Shown here piece by piece: positions 48,050 to 60,900 of a stretch of DNA of 64,000 nt. The notes under the pieces are model-generated. The model was not told where the DNA came from and did no database searches. It worked only from the letters and a program-made list of their open reading frames with translations. Origin of the DNA: Torymus aiolomorphi (Eukaryota > Arthropoda > Insecta > Hymenoptera > Torymidae); assembly GCA_036365515.1 (NCBI GenBank), contig CM070874.1, positions 63,631,583-63,695,582 on the forward strand. The letters run 5' to 3'. Within the stretch, counting starts at the first letter, position 1. Every line of letters begins with the position of its first letter. The position numbers were made by a program, and so were the translations under genes.

Positions 48050-49480
48050 GTATATTAATTTTACATCGTCATATACATTCGACAAAAAATACAACGTGTC
48101 CTACTTCTCCACTCAACATCGATCTCACCTCTCTTCTCGTCTAAATTTTTAATAAACACTGCCCCCGATTACAGCCTGCGCCCACGCCCAACGATCGCTT
48201 TCCTTTTTAATTAAAGAATACGCCGTACCTCGAACAACCGTATACCATCCGGCCTCTTCCCCCCCCCCCTCCCTCTCTCCGATAATCCCAAAATCCGCGT
48301 CGATACACCTACTCGCGCTCGCAGATTAATTATTCCCCGGCGTCGCGTGTTACACCCAACACACCTGACTACTCTCTCGGCCATGCGCGCGAGCGCTCGT
48401 TACTACACCCTTCTCTATTTTCTAACGCGAGCGAGCGTGCGCGCTTCCCTTTTTTACGCCTCTTCGGGTTAACCCTTCGGCTCCAGTGAGCCGTAAGCGC
48501 ACGCTCTGTGTGTATACAGCCTCACCTGCATTATTCGAAACCGTCGCTTTTGTCGTCGGGGCCGAACCAACCACTAGACGCCGCCGCCGGCGGTGGTACA
48601 GTGGCTGCTGCTGCTCTGGTAGCTCCTCTTTTTCGCTCGTGTCGACGAACTCTTTCTCTCTCGCTCTCGCTCACTCACTCTACGGCTCCGCTTGCTCTCT
48701 AGTGTGTGTCAGGGCGCGCATACGGGCGCGATCGAGGGAAAATTGCCAATTCCGCGCGCCTCTTGCTCCGAAAAGCCTGCAAATCGTCTCACAAAGGGAG
48801 AAAAACCGCATGCGCTGCTGCTACGCGTCAGTGGCTGTGTGTGTGTGTGTATGCGTTGGCGGAGGAGAAAAATCGCGCCGATTAATTTGTTCGAGCGTTG
48901 ATCCATCACACGCGACACGCGACCGGCTGCTCCCTCCCTTATATAGGTAGCTGCTGCTGCTGCTGCTGCGCGGGCGCGTTCGCGTGTAGTTTCGAGCTGC
49001 TGCTGCTGCTCTGGCTTGCCTGACCCCCCCAGCTCCGTTCTAATTTATGACCGCGCGAGGAAATGATGATTTCGACCCCTGCGGTATACGAGCCGACTCC
49101 CCTACATGCCGCCCACGCTCGCGAGCCCGCTTAACAGATTTATGATTCTCCGTCTCTGTCCGCGCGCGCGCGAGCGCTCGCTGTGGTCGCTGGGTATAGG
49201 TGTTGTGCAGGCGCTCTCTCACGTCTTTATCGGACTTTGTCATTCTCGCTCGTTCGCGCGCCTGTGGCGCGGCTCTGTGTGTATTGTTTTGCTTCCTTTC
49301 TTCGCGTGTCAGGGCGCGGCGATGCTACTATCTGTGCGTGTGGGACAGGTTGTGCGTCGGAGGTAGTCCAGAGAGGATTTTTTTTTCTATAGACGAGGTG
49401 TACAGAGGGTGGCGGGATTGAATTCTTCTTCTTTCTTTTTTCAAGTCTTTGTGGAACAATGTGCGTTGTGGCGGAAAATT
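48050..49480. other. GC-rich block with CTG/GCT runs
   Basis: High CpG with (CTG)n at 48950-48969 and about 48997-49012, CGAGCGAGCGTGCGCGC and CTCTCTCGCTCTCGCTCACTC words, and a TATATAG at 48939-48945. The overlapping frames on both strands look like by-products of composition. Confidence 0.35.
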
Positions 49481-50239
49481 TTGGTGGAAAGTGAAGAGTT
49501 ATTTTATTTTTATTTTTTTTTTTAAAGGTAGATTATCTTTTTTAGCGTTATTATGTTTTAATTTATTAAAAGTAAAGCGATATTGCAGATTATCGAGCAT
49601 ACCCTATTCGATAATTAAAGCCATTTGATTATTAATAAAGCCATTAGTGGAATAATTCTTGTTGAGCTCCCTGTGAATAATAAGGTTGAAAGACTCGTCT
49701 TACCGTACTCTAATTTATCTACTTAATGAGTTTTTTCTATTAATGTTCACTGTAGTTTTTATTGTAACCGATAATTTTTTGTAATTCCTGCGGTTTAATC
49801 ATACAAATCGAATTTACTAACTAATATTGAATGAAAATATTTTAACTTATTAAACGTTAATATTAACTTTTCTGCTATTTAATCTCGAATACATACAGCG
49901 GTTTTTGTGGTGGACGGAAAAATTGAACATTCTTCGCATATTCCAATATTTGCCCCCACACACAGTGTGTATTGAAACTATGTATTTATTTTTCATTATT
50001 TTATACGGACGCCGAACATTTTCACGCATACGTGCGAATATCGCTGAGTGGGCTTTTTTCGACTTCTTAAACAAATATGTATAGGCGCCGTCCCCTAAGA
50101 TACAACGACAATAAAATACTAAAACATCGATTAGCAATGATTCTCTACAAGTTTCATAAAATTACAGCCGTTTACAACAAAAAGCTTACACTACCAAAGA
50201 AACACATAACAATATTACATGCCCTACACACGAATTCGT

Positions 50240-51000
50240 CCAACTATCTACACCGCATCATTTGTATAAAAAAAAACCGTCCCCACCATCCGGCATCTCA
50301 TATCTCTCCAAGACCTCCATTCCTCTCTCACTCTCCGTTCACAATACAGCTACACCCAATAAATAACCAAAAGAATCAACAGCGTCCCCCCACCCCGGAT
50401 CGTCGACAAAAAAGCTCCAAACAACGCTAATAAAATCTCTCCCCGCATCTGCATACTCCCAGCCCCCCATAACTCTTCATCCTCTCTCCCTCTCTCTCTC
50501 TCCTCTCCATCCGTCTCGCCTCTCTCCCTCCCTCCGCCATTCGCTTTTGATATTTCGACGCGTATATACACACGCGCACATATCGAAATGGCTAATACGC
50601 CGGCGACGCCGGTGTATAGGGGAGGGAGCGTTTATGGCGCCCCGTGTGACCACAATAACGTGAATCGAAGTGCGCGCGGGGCTAATCCGGCCGCCCGTGT
50701 CTTGGTGATGCCCTCCGGGGGGTTAAGGCCATTTCCGCGATGGCCGTGTTATGGCTACACCGACGCTGCCAGGGCTGCTGCTGCTGCTGCTTCGCAGGCT
50801 TGTCCTGAGGCTTTGCTTGAGAGGAGAGAGAGAGAGAGGTCTTGTGTGAGAGAGGAGGTGGGAGTGGCACGCGCGCCCGTCTGTTCTTTGGACGATTGTG
50901 GAGGATGGATGGTGCGGTGACGATGGGCCCCTTCGTCGTGATATTGATTTTTGGTTATTAGGGAGGATGGGAGAAGTGCTGTACGTCGTTTTTGTGTGTA
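50240..51000. other. GC-rich GAGA block
   Basis: CTCTCTCTCTCTCC and GAGAGAGAGAGAGG runs flank a G/C-rich core with GCTGCTGCTGCTGCTTC. An ATG frame at 50588 (110 codons) has mixed composition up to about residue 75 but matches nothing I know. Confidence 0.3.
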
Positions 51001-52434
51001 ATTATGTAAGGGTGTAATAATAGTATCATTTCTTATTACGCGTATTTACGTTATAAGATACACTGGGTGCAAATTTGTTTGAGTGGAAAATGAAAGTCAA
51101 TAAATGGTTCCGAAGAAAATATTCGTTGTTTACTTACGTGTTTAATTACGTGTAATATAGAGGGAAAGCTATATAAAAAAAATGAATTTGTTGTCAGTGA
51201 CTTGATTATTTACGATAAATATTGTACTCACTAAAAGTACATCATTTCGCGTTATCTCATTTTTGTTGCATAATATTGTTTATGAATTACAAGAACAGTA
51301 TTAATCGACACGTCATTACCGCTGTAATGATATATAAACATTGTCAATTTATGCGTGTTAATAAATTCTATTCCAGTCATACATATACGATAAATTATTG
51401 CTAAAATATTTTTACATACAAAGTTCTGAAATAATTTATACAAATGATTTTCATCAATTAATTTAATTTATAACGACGCAATAGAATATTTTTATATTAG
51501 CCAAAGACGGTAAATGTTCAAACGGTCGAATTCAACGGATGGACTGAGCAATTTTATCGGAAGATATCAAGCGTTCCACCAGTCACACAGTCGACACAAA
51601 TTTTTTTGACAGACACACGTAGCTATACCTAACCAGGAATATAGACGCACGAGATCACGCGCACGTACACATATATACACGCGGGAATTTTTAGAAAAAT
51701 CCATATAACTCTGGTTCGCCGACCTCGTGCCGCGCGCGAGCGCATCGAAATTTGCGCGAATCTAGGATTCATAAATTTTCAGCCGTTACACGCACGAAGC
51801 GCCAGCCTTTCTTTTAGAGAAAGTAATAACAATGAATTATTGTCCGTAGTATTGAATCGTCCGTTACTACTGATCTATGGCCGTACATACCTCTTTCTCT
51901 CCTCTCGCTCGTTCTCTCATGATTTCCAACCTTATCTTTTCATCTGTTTCTTCTCTCTCGCTTGCTTTGTTGTGTACGTCACGCGCTCGCCTATCTATAG
52001 AATGAAATAAAATATCATTCTGGGTCGCGGGAGCAAAAAATGTTCCAATCTGCAAATGGCAAATTAAGAAAATATGTACTTTTGCGGAGAAATACAGGAA
52101 GTGTTCGTAACAAAGAAGAATGTAATGGCCTCCTACTCGATCTATTGCATGTCTTTTTTAAAAATGATGGACTAAAAGTACAGATAATAAAATGAGAGTA
52201 TCGATTGTTTTCAGATAAGTATAAATACAGAAATGCACAAATGTTATAATGGTACAAGGTACGATTACTTTGAATAACAATTACAATGTTAAATTTTGTG
52301 TAATATTAATGTGTAATATTAATACTAGTCACTATTAATACTAGCTTTAATACTATATTTCTTAAGGGGCTGTGGAATACCGACCTCTATTATGCGACCT
52401 ACTGTACCGGCCGGCAGCAGTAATTCGTTATAAT

Positions 52435-52659
52435 CCCGTGTAAAAAAAAGTCTGGGTGAAGTCTTGCAGAAGTCTGGCTTCAAAACTCTGGCTTGTCGGA
52501 CGATCCCACACTTTTTACCAGACTTTTTGCCAGACTTTTAATTTTTTTCTATTAAAAGTCTGGCAAAAAGTCTGGTAAAAAGTCTGGGATCGTCCGACAA
52601 GCCAGACTTTTGAAGCCAGACTTCCTGAAGACTTCGCCCAGAGTTTTTTCTTACACGGG
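52435..52659. repeat. 225 bp near-perfect hairpin (about 107 bp arms)
   Basis: The arms run CCCGTGTAA to TGCCAGACTTTTAAT and back, separated by about 10 bp (TTTTTTTCTA). By eye they are above 90 percent identical. Within each arm the word AGTCTGG recurs several times, giving internal repeats. Transcription from either side would give a long dsRNA stem. Confidence 0.9.
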
Positions 52660-52707
52660 ACTCGATTATTACTATACGATTAGCGATTAATCCAAATTCG
52701 TTTACCC

Positions 52708-52875
52708 TACGTAATGTACATATTTATCATTCTGCAAAGTTTTGAGTAAAAATTTCAAGAACACCTTTAACAAATTTTAGAACGCAGAATGACAAAATTT
52801 CATTTCAAGACTTTTAAAGGTGTCCTTGAAATTTTTACTCAAAGCTTTGCAGAATGATAGATAACTTCATTACGC
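52708..52875. repeat. 168 bp hairpin
   Basis: ACGTAATG, TATCATTCTGCAAAGTTTTG and AGTAAAAATTTCAAGAACAC on the left are mirrored by GTGTCCTTGAAATTTTTACT, CAAAGCTTTGCAGAATGATA and CATTACG on the right. The arms are about 70 bp with several mismatches around a central loop. Confidence 0.85.
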
Positions 52876-52941
52876 AAGGCAGAGGTCGATATTTCACACC
52901 GCCTGAAAAATAAATAAAATCATCAATTTCATTTAAAAGCA

Positions 52942-53510
52942 CCCTGGTGGAAATACAAAACATTTTATAACTAATAACTGACTATTTATTTTAGAAACTT
53001 GTTATAAAATGGGAATTTCTCTTGTCCAGTTTCTAGCTCCCGGTAAGAAACGCTTTTTCCCCTATTATATGGCCATTTAATAGATTGATAAATAGAATGA
53101 GTTTTTCGAAGACAAGCACAAGCTTGTTCTTGAGTATTTTAAAGGTTAATACCTTCAGTTTTAATAAACTGATCAGTTTTTTAGTCTGGAAATGGCTAGT
53201 AGAAGGCATGCTGTTGTAATAAGGAGTGAGAGAGATAGAATCAGATGGAGAAATCAAAATTTTGCTGAATTCATAAAAGGAGTACAGCAAATGACTTTTT
53301 AGTTAATGTTATTTATTTATATTTTGGTAAGCCATCCAATGCACTTTAATGCTTTTTCATATACGATAGAATTAGTAAGAAAATCAAATACGAATATTTT
53401 GTTGTGACGTCAATTTAAGAAATTAGGCAAATAATGGTCGAAAAATCGTTTCATCATAGCCATTAATTAGCCAGTTTTACTAGCTATTTTCTAACTTCTT
53501 TGCCATTTCA
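52942..53510. mobile_element. Family R4 element (CCCTGG start), right end unclear
   Basis: It starts CCCTGGTGGAAATACAAAAC. The interior shares GGAGTGAGAGAGATAGAATC with the reverse complement of the element at 58231 and GCTAGTAGAA with its mate. CTAGCTATTTTCTAAC near 53480 resembles the right-hand subterminal region, but no clear CCAGGG end follows, so it is probably truncated or decayed. Confidence 0.5.
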
Positions 53511-53579
53511 TATATGTGTTACTAAATTCATCTCTATATCCACTTATATATTTGTCAACAAAATAAAGGCGTATTATTA

Positions 53580-54200
53580 AAAACACTTGAAGCACCCTTC
53601 AACATCAATCCCACCCTTTCCCCATCTCCTAATTACATCTATCTCGATACCATCCGAACGCGCGCCCACCCAAAGTGTTGCCACTCTCTCTCTCTCTCTT
53701 TCTCTCTCCGCCACCCATCGAGTATATAGTCGCGACACGCGCAGCCACTTTACACCCACACCCGCTGGCTCGGATTTTTCGAGGGTGGTGTATACAGCTC
53801 TACACGCAGCCGGTATATAGATATACATATATATATATATTAGGCATCGCATGCCGCGGCCGCGTTTGCGTGCGGCTGCGAAATTAATTTTATCGGCGCG
53901 CGCGCGCGATGATTGGGTATTATACGGCCCCTTTGATAATTGAGTTGTTGCCACGCACGAGGCCGAAATAATGAGCGCCGTCGCGCTGAATTATCGTGCA
54001 CCTGCCGAGATGTATTAATCGAAAGAAGCGTCACGCGCGGCTTAGTGCGGTGGTTATTTATGAGCCGGAGGAGGAAAAAATATCGCGGTTCGTGTGTTCA
54101 GGTGCTTGGGATTAACGAAATCGATTTGGGTTGTTTGGTTCTTTGATACAGCCTAGTTTGGGCGATTGGGTTTTGGTTGATGTATGGTAGCTGATCGCGG
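53580..54200. other. GC-rich block
   Basis: CpG-rich with CTCTCTCTCTCTTTCTCTCT (53682-53707) and CGCGCGCGCGCG near 53899, plus a TATATATATATAT run near 53828. No supported exon. Confidence 0.3.
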
Positions 54201-55121
54201 ATTTTATGAAATCATTATTTTGGTAGAAGTGGGAGATGATATGATAATTATGACGTGATTGTGATAGAAATATGCGCAAGTAATGGAAGTCGTAAAGATA
54301 GATTGATATATAATTTTTTATTAAAAATTATATTTCGAAATTCCATTTGGAAATTCTATATTCTCTGCATTAAAGATATTTTAATTTAAGCTACCCAAAT
54401 TTCTTAATATAATTATATCGGAAATTCTATAAATGCAATATAAAACTTATTCGAATTTTCGTTACTTTTCAAAAACGAAAACGATATTACGTTAGGATAT
54501 TTTAGTCGAATCAATCAAGTTCCAATCGAAATCCAAGCGTGTGCCAAAAATAATGACATAATCGGATAAGGCGGGATCAGTCATTTCAGCGCAAATCTTT
54601 GCACATGTCTCATTTGCCGATACGAGGTCAGGTTCCCGTTTGCGTCAAAAGCTGGCGCAAAGTGATTTCTCGCAATCAATAGAGAATCCATCCAAAGCTC
54701 ATTGAAATTAGACACGGGGTCGTCTTTTCTCATCCACTTTCTCGTGTCAATTTCGAAGACGCAATAAAGAATGAAAGCGTAGTTTTAAACTAGCACAAAT
54801 GAAATTTAAATATTACAATCTTCTGGAAGCTTTTTTGATTAATTAAAATCGATTTCTGCGGTAGCTTCACAATTAATATTACATCATTAGATTGTTTAAC
54901 ATTCAATAACCCAACATATAAATTAATAATGGTAATTAAACATGAACACTAAGTAAAATATCCATGAAACGCATTAAATATAAAATATAATGAAGTTGAT
55001 TGGAAGTTTCGTAATTTAATATAAAGTATGATGGTAAAACAATCCATTAATGTAATAAAACCAATTGAATATTAACATAATGTAATTGAATAAATAGAAA
55101 TGAAACTCGTGATCGCATTTG

Positions 55122-55342
55122 CAGAGAGAAAAGAAAATCTTTACTGATAACGAACGGACGTTTGGATATGGACAAATGAATGTTCATTTATAGTTAGTCA
55201 AATTCGTTAACAGTTAAGTTTGAGTTGTTTACTCAAACGATTCGTGACTTAACTGTTAACGAATTTCACTAACTATAAATGAACATTCATTTGTCCATAT
55301 CCAAACGTCCGTTCGTTAACAGTAAAGATTTTCTTTTCTCTG
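55122..55342. repeat. 221 bp near-perfect palindrome (about 100 bp arms)
   Basis: The left arm begins CAGAGAGAAAAGAAAATCTT and the right arm ends AAGATTTTCTTTTCTCTG. The middle, GTTTGAGTTGTTTACTCAAAC, is itself a perfect hairpin with a 5 nt loop. Arm mismatches are few. The words TTCGTTAACAGT and ACTGTTAACGAA occur several times. Candidate hairpin-RNA source or MITE. Confidence 0.9.
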
Positions 55343-55349
55343 TGTGTAA

Positions 55350-55769
55350 TAACCTATCTCCGAGAAACAAAAGCACCACAAACATCATGACAATCATTCA
55401 AAAGAGATTAAACGCTATATCAACGAAGCCGCCGTTTCGCTCGGCGAATCTCAAATGCGCCTACCTATACAGCCACTCTTTTCCGATCGTTGAAACTCTG
55501 GCGCATCATGGATTATCTCGTTATAGAGACAAAACGTCTTCTCTGGAACCCTCGCGTCGGCCCAATTGCTCAACTAATTATCCGCGCGCGCTGCACAAAG
55601 GCGCCGGAAAAATCAACAGACAGTAGCAGCGGCTCGGAATCGTGTATATACAGCAAAAAAGCGAGCACGAGAAAAACAGCTCCCGACTTTTATTAACACA
55701 GACTGTCTCGCTGGCTTTGTCCCCGGCGAGCTTCGGAAAACAGCACAGATGAAGCCACCTGCCTTTCTC

Positions 55770-55811
<42 letters not shown>

Positions 55812-56340
55812 ATGCGGCCGAGTCATGAATCACGCAAATCCCTTATACTCTCTCTCTACTCAGGTTGAGACTTATACACTACACGCTCTTCGCCGGGATT
55901 TCTCCTCGCGCGTGACCTGGCACGCACCGATCTTCTTTTCACTGTACACTCGGAGAGCGCGGCAGAGGCGAGAGAAACAGGTAAACAGAGAAAAAGAGGT
56001 TTAAAAAGTGTGTGTGTGCGAGGGAGAGAAAGAGCGAGTGGGTGAAGATAAAAAGAGAGAGAGAAAGTGAGAAATAAAGAGATAAAGAGTGGGCGCGAGC
56101 GAGGGGAGAAGAGAGCGGGATATGTATGCGTCTGCGCGAGATAACGAAAGTTGGAACGGCGCGGGCTCGTGCCTGTGTAGAGGAGGAACACATGAGACAA
56201 TGACGAAAAACTTGCTCAACTCGGGCTCGCGCGATACTGAAAATAGTTTTTCCGCCCGCGAGTCTCTCTCTGTATCATTGGACGCGAGAAGCAAAAGAAG
56301 AAGAGAGCAGTGAGGAAGGGGGAGAGCAGTTTTTCACACT
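55350..56340. other. GC-rich GAGA block with (CT)n tract
   Basis: A CT tract at 55772-55810 is followed by GAGAGAAAGAGCGAGTG and GAGAGAGAGAAAGTGAG runs to about 56140. Frames here are Ser/Leu or Arg/Glu repeats. Candidate regulatory DNA by composition only. Confidence 0.35.
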
Positions 56341-57179
56341 TTTTAGATATAGCAGTTTTATTCGAAAGTAATTTACCTTCGGGAAGAGTTTGCATTTTTA
56401 ATTGAGGGAGTATTTTGTTTATGCATGATTCGTAGAACTTGCGTGGAGATATATGTATAGCTCCAGTTTTCCACGAAAATTTGTACTTTATAAAGTCGAA
56501 TTTGTCAGAATCTCTGTGTTCCGAAATAACGTTGAGACGAAAATTTTGCACTCGTATATATGCATTGAATGCGGGCGCTAGACTATGAGTAACAGGAACG
56601 TGGAGTAAATGAAAAATTTCTCGGTGAATGCGTATTCAGATTTTAACTGTTTGTTTCCGAGTAAGATAAAGTTTCTGAATAGAAACAAATAGTCTCTCAT
56701 TTTGCACGCATTCTCCCTTGCTTTATTTGGCTTTGCTGTTTTGAACAAAATTCTAAAATTCTTTGAAATTCATTGCAAATAGATTATATTTGAAAATTTG
56801 GTAAATTGTATGTCAATATAGAATGAGAAGAAAGGAATAGAGTTTTCCAAATAAAATTTTACATTCGAGTTTATTGATTGAAAAAGTTTTATAAATACGG
56901 TTATTCCATTCCGAAAACCTTATTTGTATTCATTTATATTCTAGATATAGATTCAACTTGTTGCAACTGCGATATGTGTACAAAAAAGTGCCAATAGTAC
57001 AGTGAGCGATTCCGTATTTTTATATCATATAAAACGCTAAAAGGAAATAAAACCAGTATTGAAATTTCGCATCGAACTGCAACAACGTTCAAACTAACGT
57101 TTTGTTATACAGAAGAATCACGATTTTTAAAAAAATATCTCATACATTTCTTTATTAAATGAAAATCCTGCATCCATTC

Positions 57180-57771
57180 GCGAACTAATGCACCGATCAG
57201 CTACAAGGGAAGCTTAAAAATCCCGCAGTCGAACGTTACCACGCTGAAAAAAAGCAGCAAATAACCGACCAAAGAAGTAAATAAAAATACCGCGTCCACA
57301 TCAGTGAGCAGACACACAGGCGTGCCCGCGCACGAGAGAGAGAGAGAGAGAGTTAACGAATTTGCGTAAGCGTAAGCGCGCGAAACCGCGCGATTACGCT
57401 TTACATTCGCTCTGCACCCGTATACACACACACATACACGCGTTCAACTGTGAGGGCGACCTCAAAAACGCGCGCTTGCGACCTCACCCATACACCCCCG
57501 CGCCGTCGTTTCGACGCCCTCGTGTCCCCTCGTCCCTTTCTCGCTCGACAATATAAACGTGCGCGCGGTTACTGCAGCGCTCGCACGCCGCGCTCACGGC
57601 TGTTATTTCGAAACCGCGAAAGCGAGCCCCCAAACGGTCCTTTGAAAGTCGCAATCAAATTTTCTCATAAAACTGTCCCCCAGCCCGCGCTCCCGTACTG
57701 TACGTATACACGACCTGGACTTCGAACTTCCGGAATGCCTATGGTTGTAGGCTTCGCGCACAAAGACGTGT

Positions 57772-57804
<33 letters not shown>

Positions 57805-58060
57805 TAAAAATGTGGATATTCGTATACGTGTATATCTTGTCGTTGTGGCTTTTTTGCGAACAACGCGTATAGGTCGTGGAGGGGTATAGCGAGTTCTTTT
57901 TTTTAGGAGAGGTGTACAATGGCTGTTAATTGCTTTGGTGCCCGGGGCTATGTCGATGGACCGATGGATTGTATATTTCGAAAATTTTGGTTTCGTTCGG
58001 TCGGAGGTTTCGGGTACGCAAGAAAAAATAACCCCCGAGATTGGATACACGGATGCGAGG
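57180..58060. other. GC-rich GAGA block
   Basis: It contains GA tracts at 57334-57353 and 57778-57804, CpG-rich runs and CACACACACATACACGCG. No supported exon. Confidence 0.3.
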
Positions 58061-58230
58061 AGAAATAGTTGGGTTGAAATGGAATATTTGTAAAGACGTT
58101 ATGTTTTTGTTTAAATGGAAACTGTAATATTTTCGTGTTATTATAGCAGTGAAAAGAAAAAGATAAATGGAGAAAAATGGATCGGTTGTTATCAGTTGAA
58201 ATTTCATTTTTGTGTATAGAAGCATCGTTG

Positions 58231-58837
58231 CCCTGGTAGAAATTTGTCTATTACGAAATGGTCGGAAAGTCAGTAAATGGCTAGAATAAATGGCTAGTTA
58301 ATGGCCATGTTGAAACGCTTTTTCCTATTATTCGCCCATTTAAATGATTGGAAATAGAATAGCATAATGGCATAACCTCAAAATATTCAATTTAAATTTA
58401 CTCATAAACTTGATGTTACATTTAAGTGCATTCAATTGTAACAGATAGCTTACAAAAATGTAAACAATAAACTAAGCCTAAAAATCATTTACAGCACTCC
58501 TTTCTTAGATATTACCTGAAATCCATATTTTTCTATTTAGATTCTGTCTCTCTCACTCCTCGTCATAGAACAAGTGTTCTACTAGGCATTTTCTAACTAA
58601 AAAACTGACCAGTTTCTTTTTCTCTCCAATTTTAATACCTTTGAAATAGTTAAGAACAAGCTTGTGTAAATCTTTAGAAATAGTCTTTCTATTTTCAATC
58701 TATTAAATGGTCGAATAATGTTGGAAAAATCAATTCATCGATAGATAGAAATATCCAAGAAAAGTGGCTAGTTTTTGGCTATACCCCACTAAAACTAGCT
58801 ATTTATTAGGCAAATAATGAAGTCAGTTTCCACCAGG
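58231..58837. mobile_element. Family R4 element, both ends present
   Basis: CCCTGGTAGAAATTTGTCTA on the left and AGTCAGTTTCCACCAGG on the right are inverted. Subterminal GTAAATGGCTAGAATAAATG is mirrored by CTAGCTATTTATTAGGC. The interior has CTGTCTCTCTCACTCCTCGT. It is related to 15864-16420 and 52942. Confidence 0.7.
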
Positions 58838-59760
58838 ATACTTTTGATTAATATTTTGACGTGAATGTTGTTTGAATTTTAGACTAATGGGCTGCACACT
58901 ATTTTACCAGTGTCAAAAATTAAGATCATATGAAAAGCAAAAGAATAATAAAAATATGTCTCGAAAATAGCACGATTTCAGATCCTCCAAGATTATTATA
59001 TGGAATTATAAGAATTTCAAAATATCTTTTTATCACAAGGTTTAGGCTGAGTGGTGATGTCTAAAAAGATGATGTTAATATGATTTTATATCCATTAGAG
59101 GTAGTATAAATTAATTGTTAATTCAGACCACTCGGGATTCCCTTGGAGACATTGGAACGCCAGGAGTATGAGAGGTTCAACCTTTAAATGACTCTTTACT
59201 AACATATAGAAGAGTATACAACCTGTGGGTCAGGGATTTCGTTCAAACTTTAGTATATGTTTCCGGACGTAAAAATACTTAAGACATGGTATTTTTAGTC
59301 TTGTTTTAAGAAAATATTTAAAAAAGACTTCTTCAAACAATAATCAATTAATCTAAAGAAAATTTCTATAGCCGATATGTTAATAATCCAATAAAGGAAG
59401 AATTTTAGTATATATAATTTTGGTCTAAAATTCACAAGCTTTGTTTATTATTAATCTACTTGAAAAGCGTTTTCAAACAGTCTGCTTATGGTGTTAGCCT
59501 ACTATAGTATCCGTGACAGTGGTCAATAATTCAAATTCATTAAATCCTAAATCAATGAAAAATCAGCCATTATTGACGCAGTACTTATTGGAATTTTCAG
59601 GAGTCTCATTAATATAAATTTTGAAATTAATTGGAATGGTCGGAAAACAAATTCAGAGCATTCGAAAATCCTCATAGAAATAAATTTCAATGTTTACTTG
59701 AAAACCTTTTCATCATATTTAATCCTTACTTAATTAAGTTCTATACAAGTTGGATTATAC

Positions 59761-59956
59761 CAAAAAGAATTTCAACATTAATGTCAACTAGCAGCAAAAA
59801 AAAAAAAATTGTAAATTTCTGTAATACTCTTTCAGATTATTGTGATCTGAATTTAATTTTATTTTGCACCATACTGAAGTATCCTTAAAAGTACTATTGA
59901 GGTACAATTTTTTTTTTTTTTTGCTGCTAGTTGACATTCTTGAAATTCTTTTTTTA
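59761..59956. repeat. Inverted repeat with A/T-run arms
   Basis: AAAAAGAATTTCAA and AATGTCAACTAGCAGC plus an A run (59796-59808) are mirrored by a T run, GCTGCTAGTTGACATT and TTGAAATTCTTTTT. The arms are about 50 bp around a 90 bp spacer. Confidence 0.75.
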
Positions 59957-60379
59957 CTCAACCTACATTCACAACAAATTAGTAAAATAAAATACATGAA
60001 TCCCTTTCAAAATTCGAAAATAGAAATTTACTGCATACTACACTCGTAATGAATTACTTAATTTTTAGAGTATCAAATAATTGCTTCTATAGGAAATGAC
60101 AAAAAGTACAGCCAGTTTTCTGATATAACTGAAACTCATTTTAGAATTAGTTTCATACTTTTTCTGTACAAAGTGCATTTATTTTTGGACGTCTAATTCT
60201 TTTTGATACTTTTAAAGGACCAGGCAATCAAGCTACATGATGGTAAAAATCTACATATTTACTGTAGTGTAGCATTCAGTGAGAGTGTCAGAAATGGATG
60301 ATGAAGACGTTTTCTCATAGCAGATACCCAACTAATCCCTCATTTTTCCAGACACACAGCCAACACTCAAGTTAATTAC

Positions 60380-60900
60380 ATATTTTTAAACTTCATCAAT
60401 CCTCGCGCTCCTCAAGACAAATATTATCCCGCGGCAAAGATCCGTTTTCCATTCCAGGCGCGCATCTTGATTCGCGGCATTTAAACTGCAACCGCGCCCT
60501 CACTCTCTCTCTCTGTCTCTCATCCAGCGCGGCTGCATTCCCGCGTTTAAATACGCTGGCATTTAGTCAAGAGCGAGTGGGCAGAATCCATCTGAAACTT
60601 CATTACGGCCAGGAGCACTCGTATATAAACTCGGCGCGCGCGGATGATATGCTGTGCGCAACCCCGATTTCAAATTCAGATCTCGGCGCTTTCAAACGGA
60701 CGTTTAATTTTCGGAAAATATTTCGATGTAGTAGTTGCCCGCCGCCGCCGCGACGCGAAAAAAGACGCGAAAGCCGAAAAGAGGATCAAAAAGGAACCGC
60801 ACGCGCATGCGGGCCACGGATATATAAGGGGAAAATGTGTCAAGGAAAGCAAGAGAGAAAAAGAGAGAAGGAGAGAGAGAGATGCAAGCGCGCTCTCGAG
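60380..60900. other. GC-rich block
   Basis: CpG-rich, with CTCTCTCTCTCTGTCTCTC near 60500 and AGAGAGAAGGAGAGAGAGAG near 60863. Candidate regulatory DNA by composition only. Confidence 0.3.

Larger units (their letters stand above)
52362..52907. mobile_element. Composite foldback element with TTAAGG-type termini (family R2) and two inner hairpins
   Basis: The left end TTAAGGGGCTGTGGAATACC and GACCTCT is mirrored by AGAGGTCGATATTTCACACC and GCC on the right, close to the R2 terminus at 43894. Only the left side retains TTAA. Inside are two separate near-perfect palindromes, listed individually. No protein frame. Confidence 0.75.
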
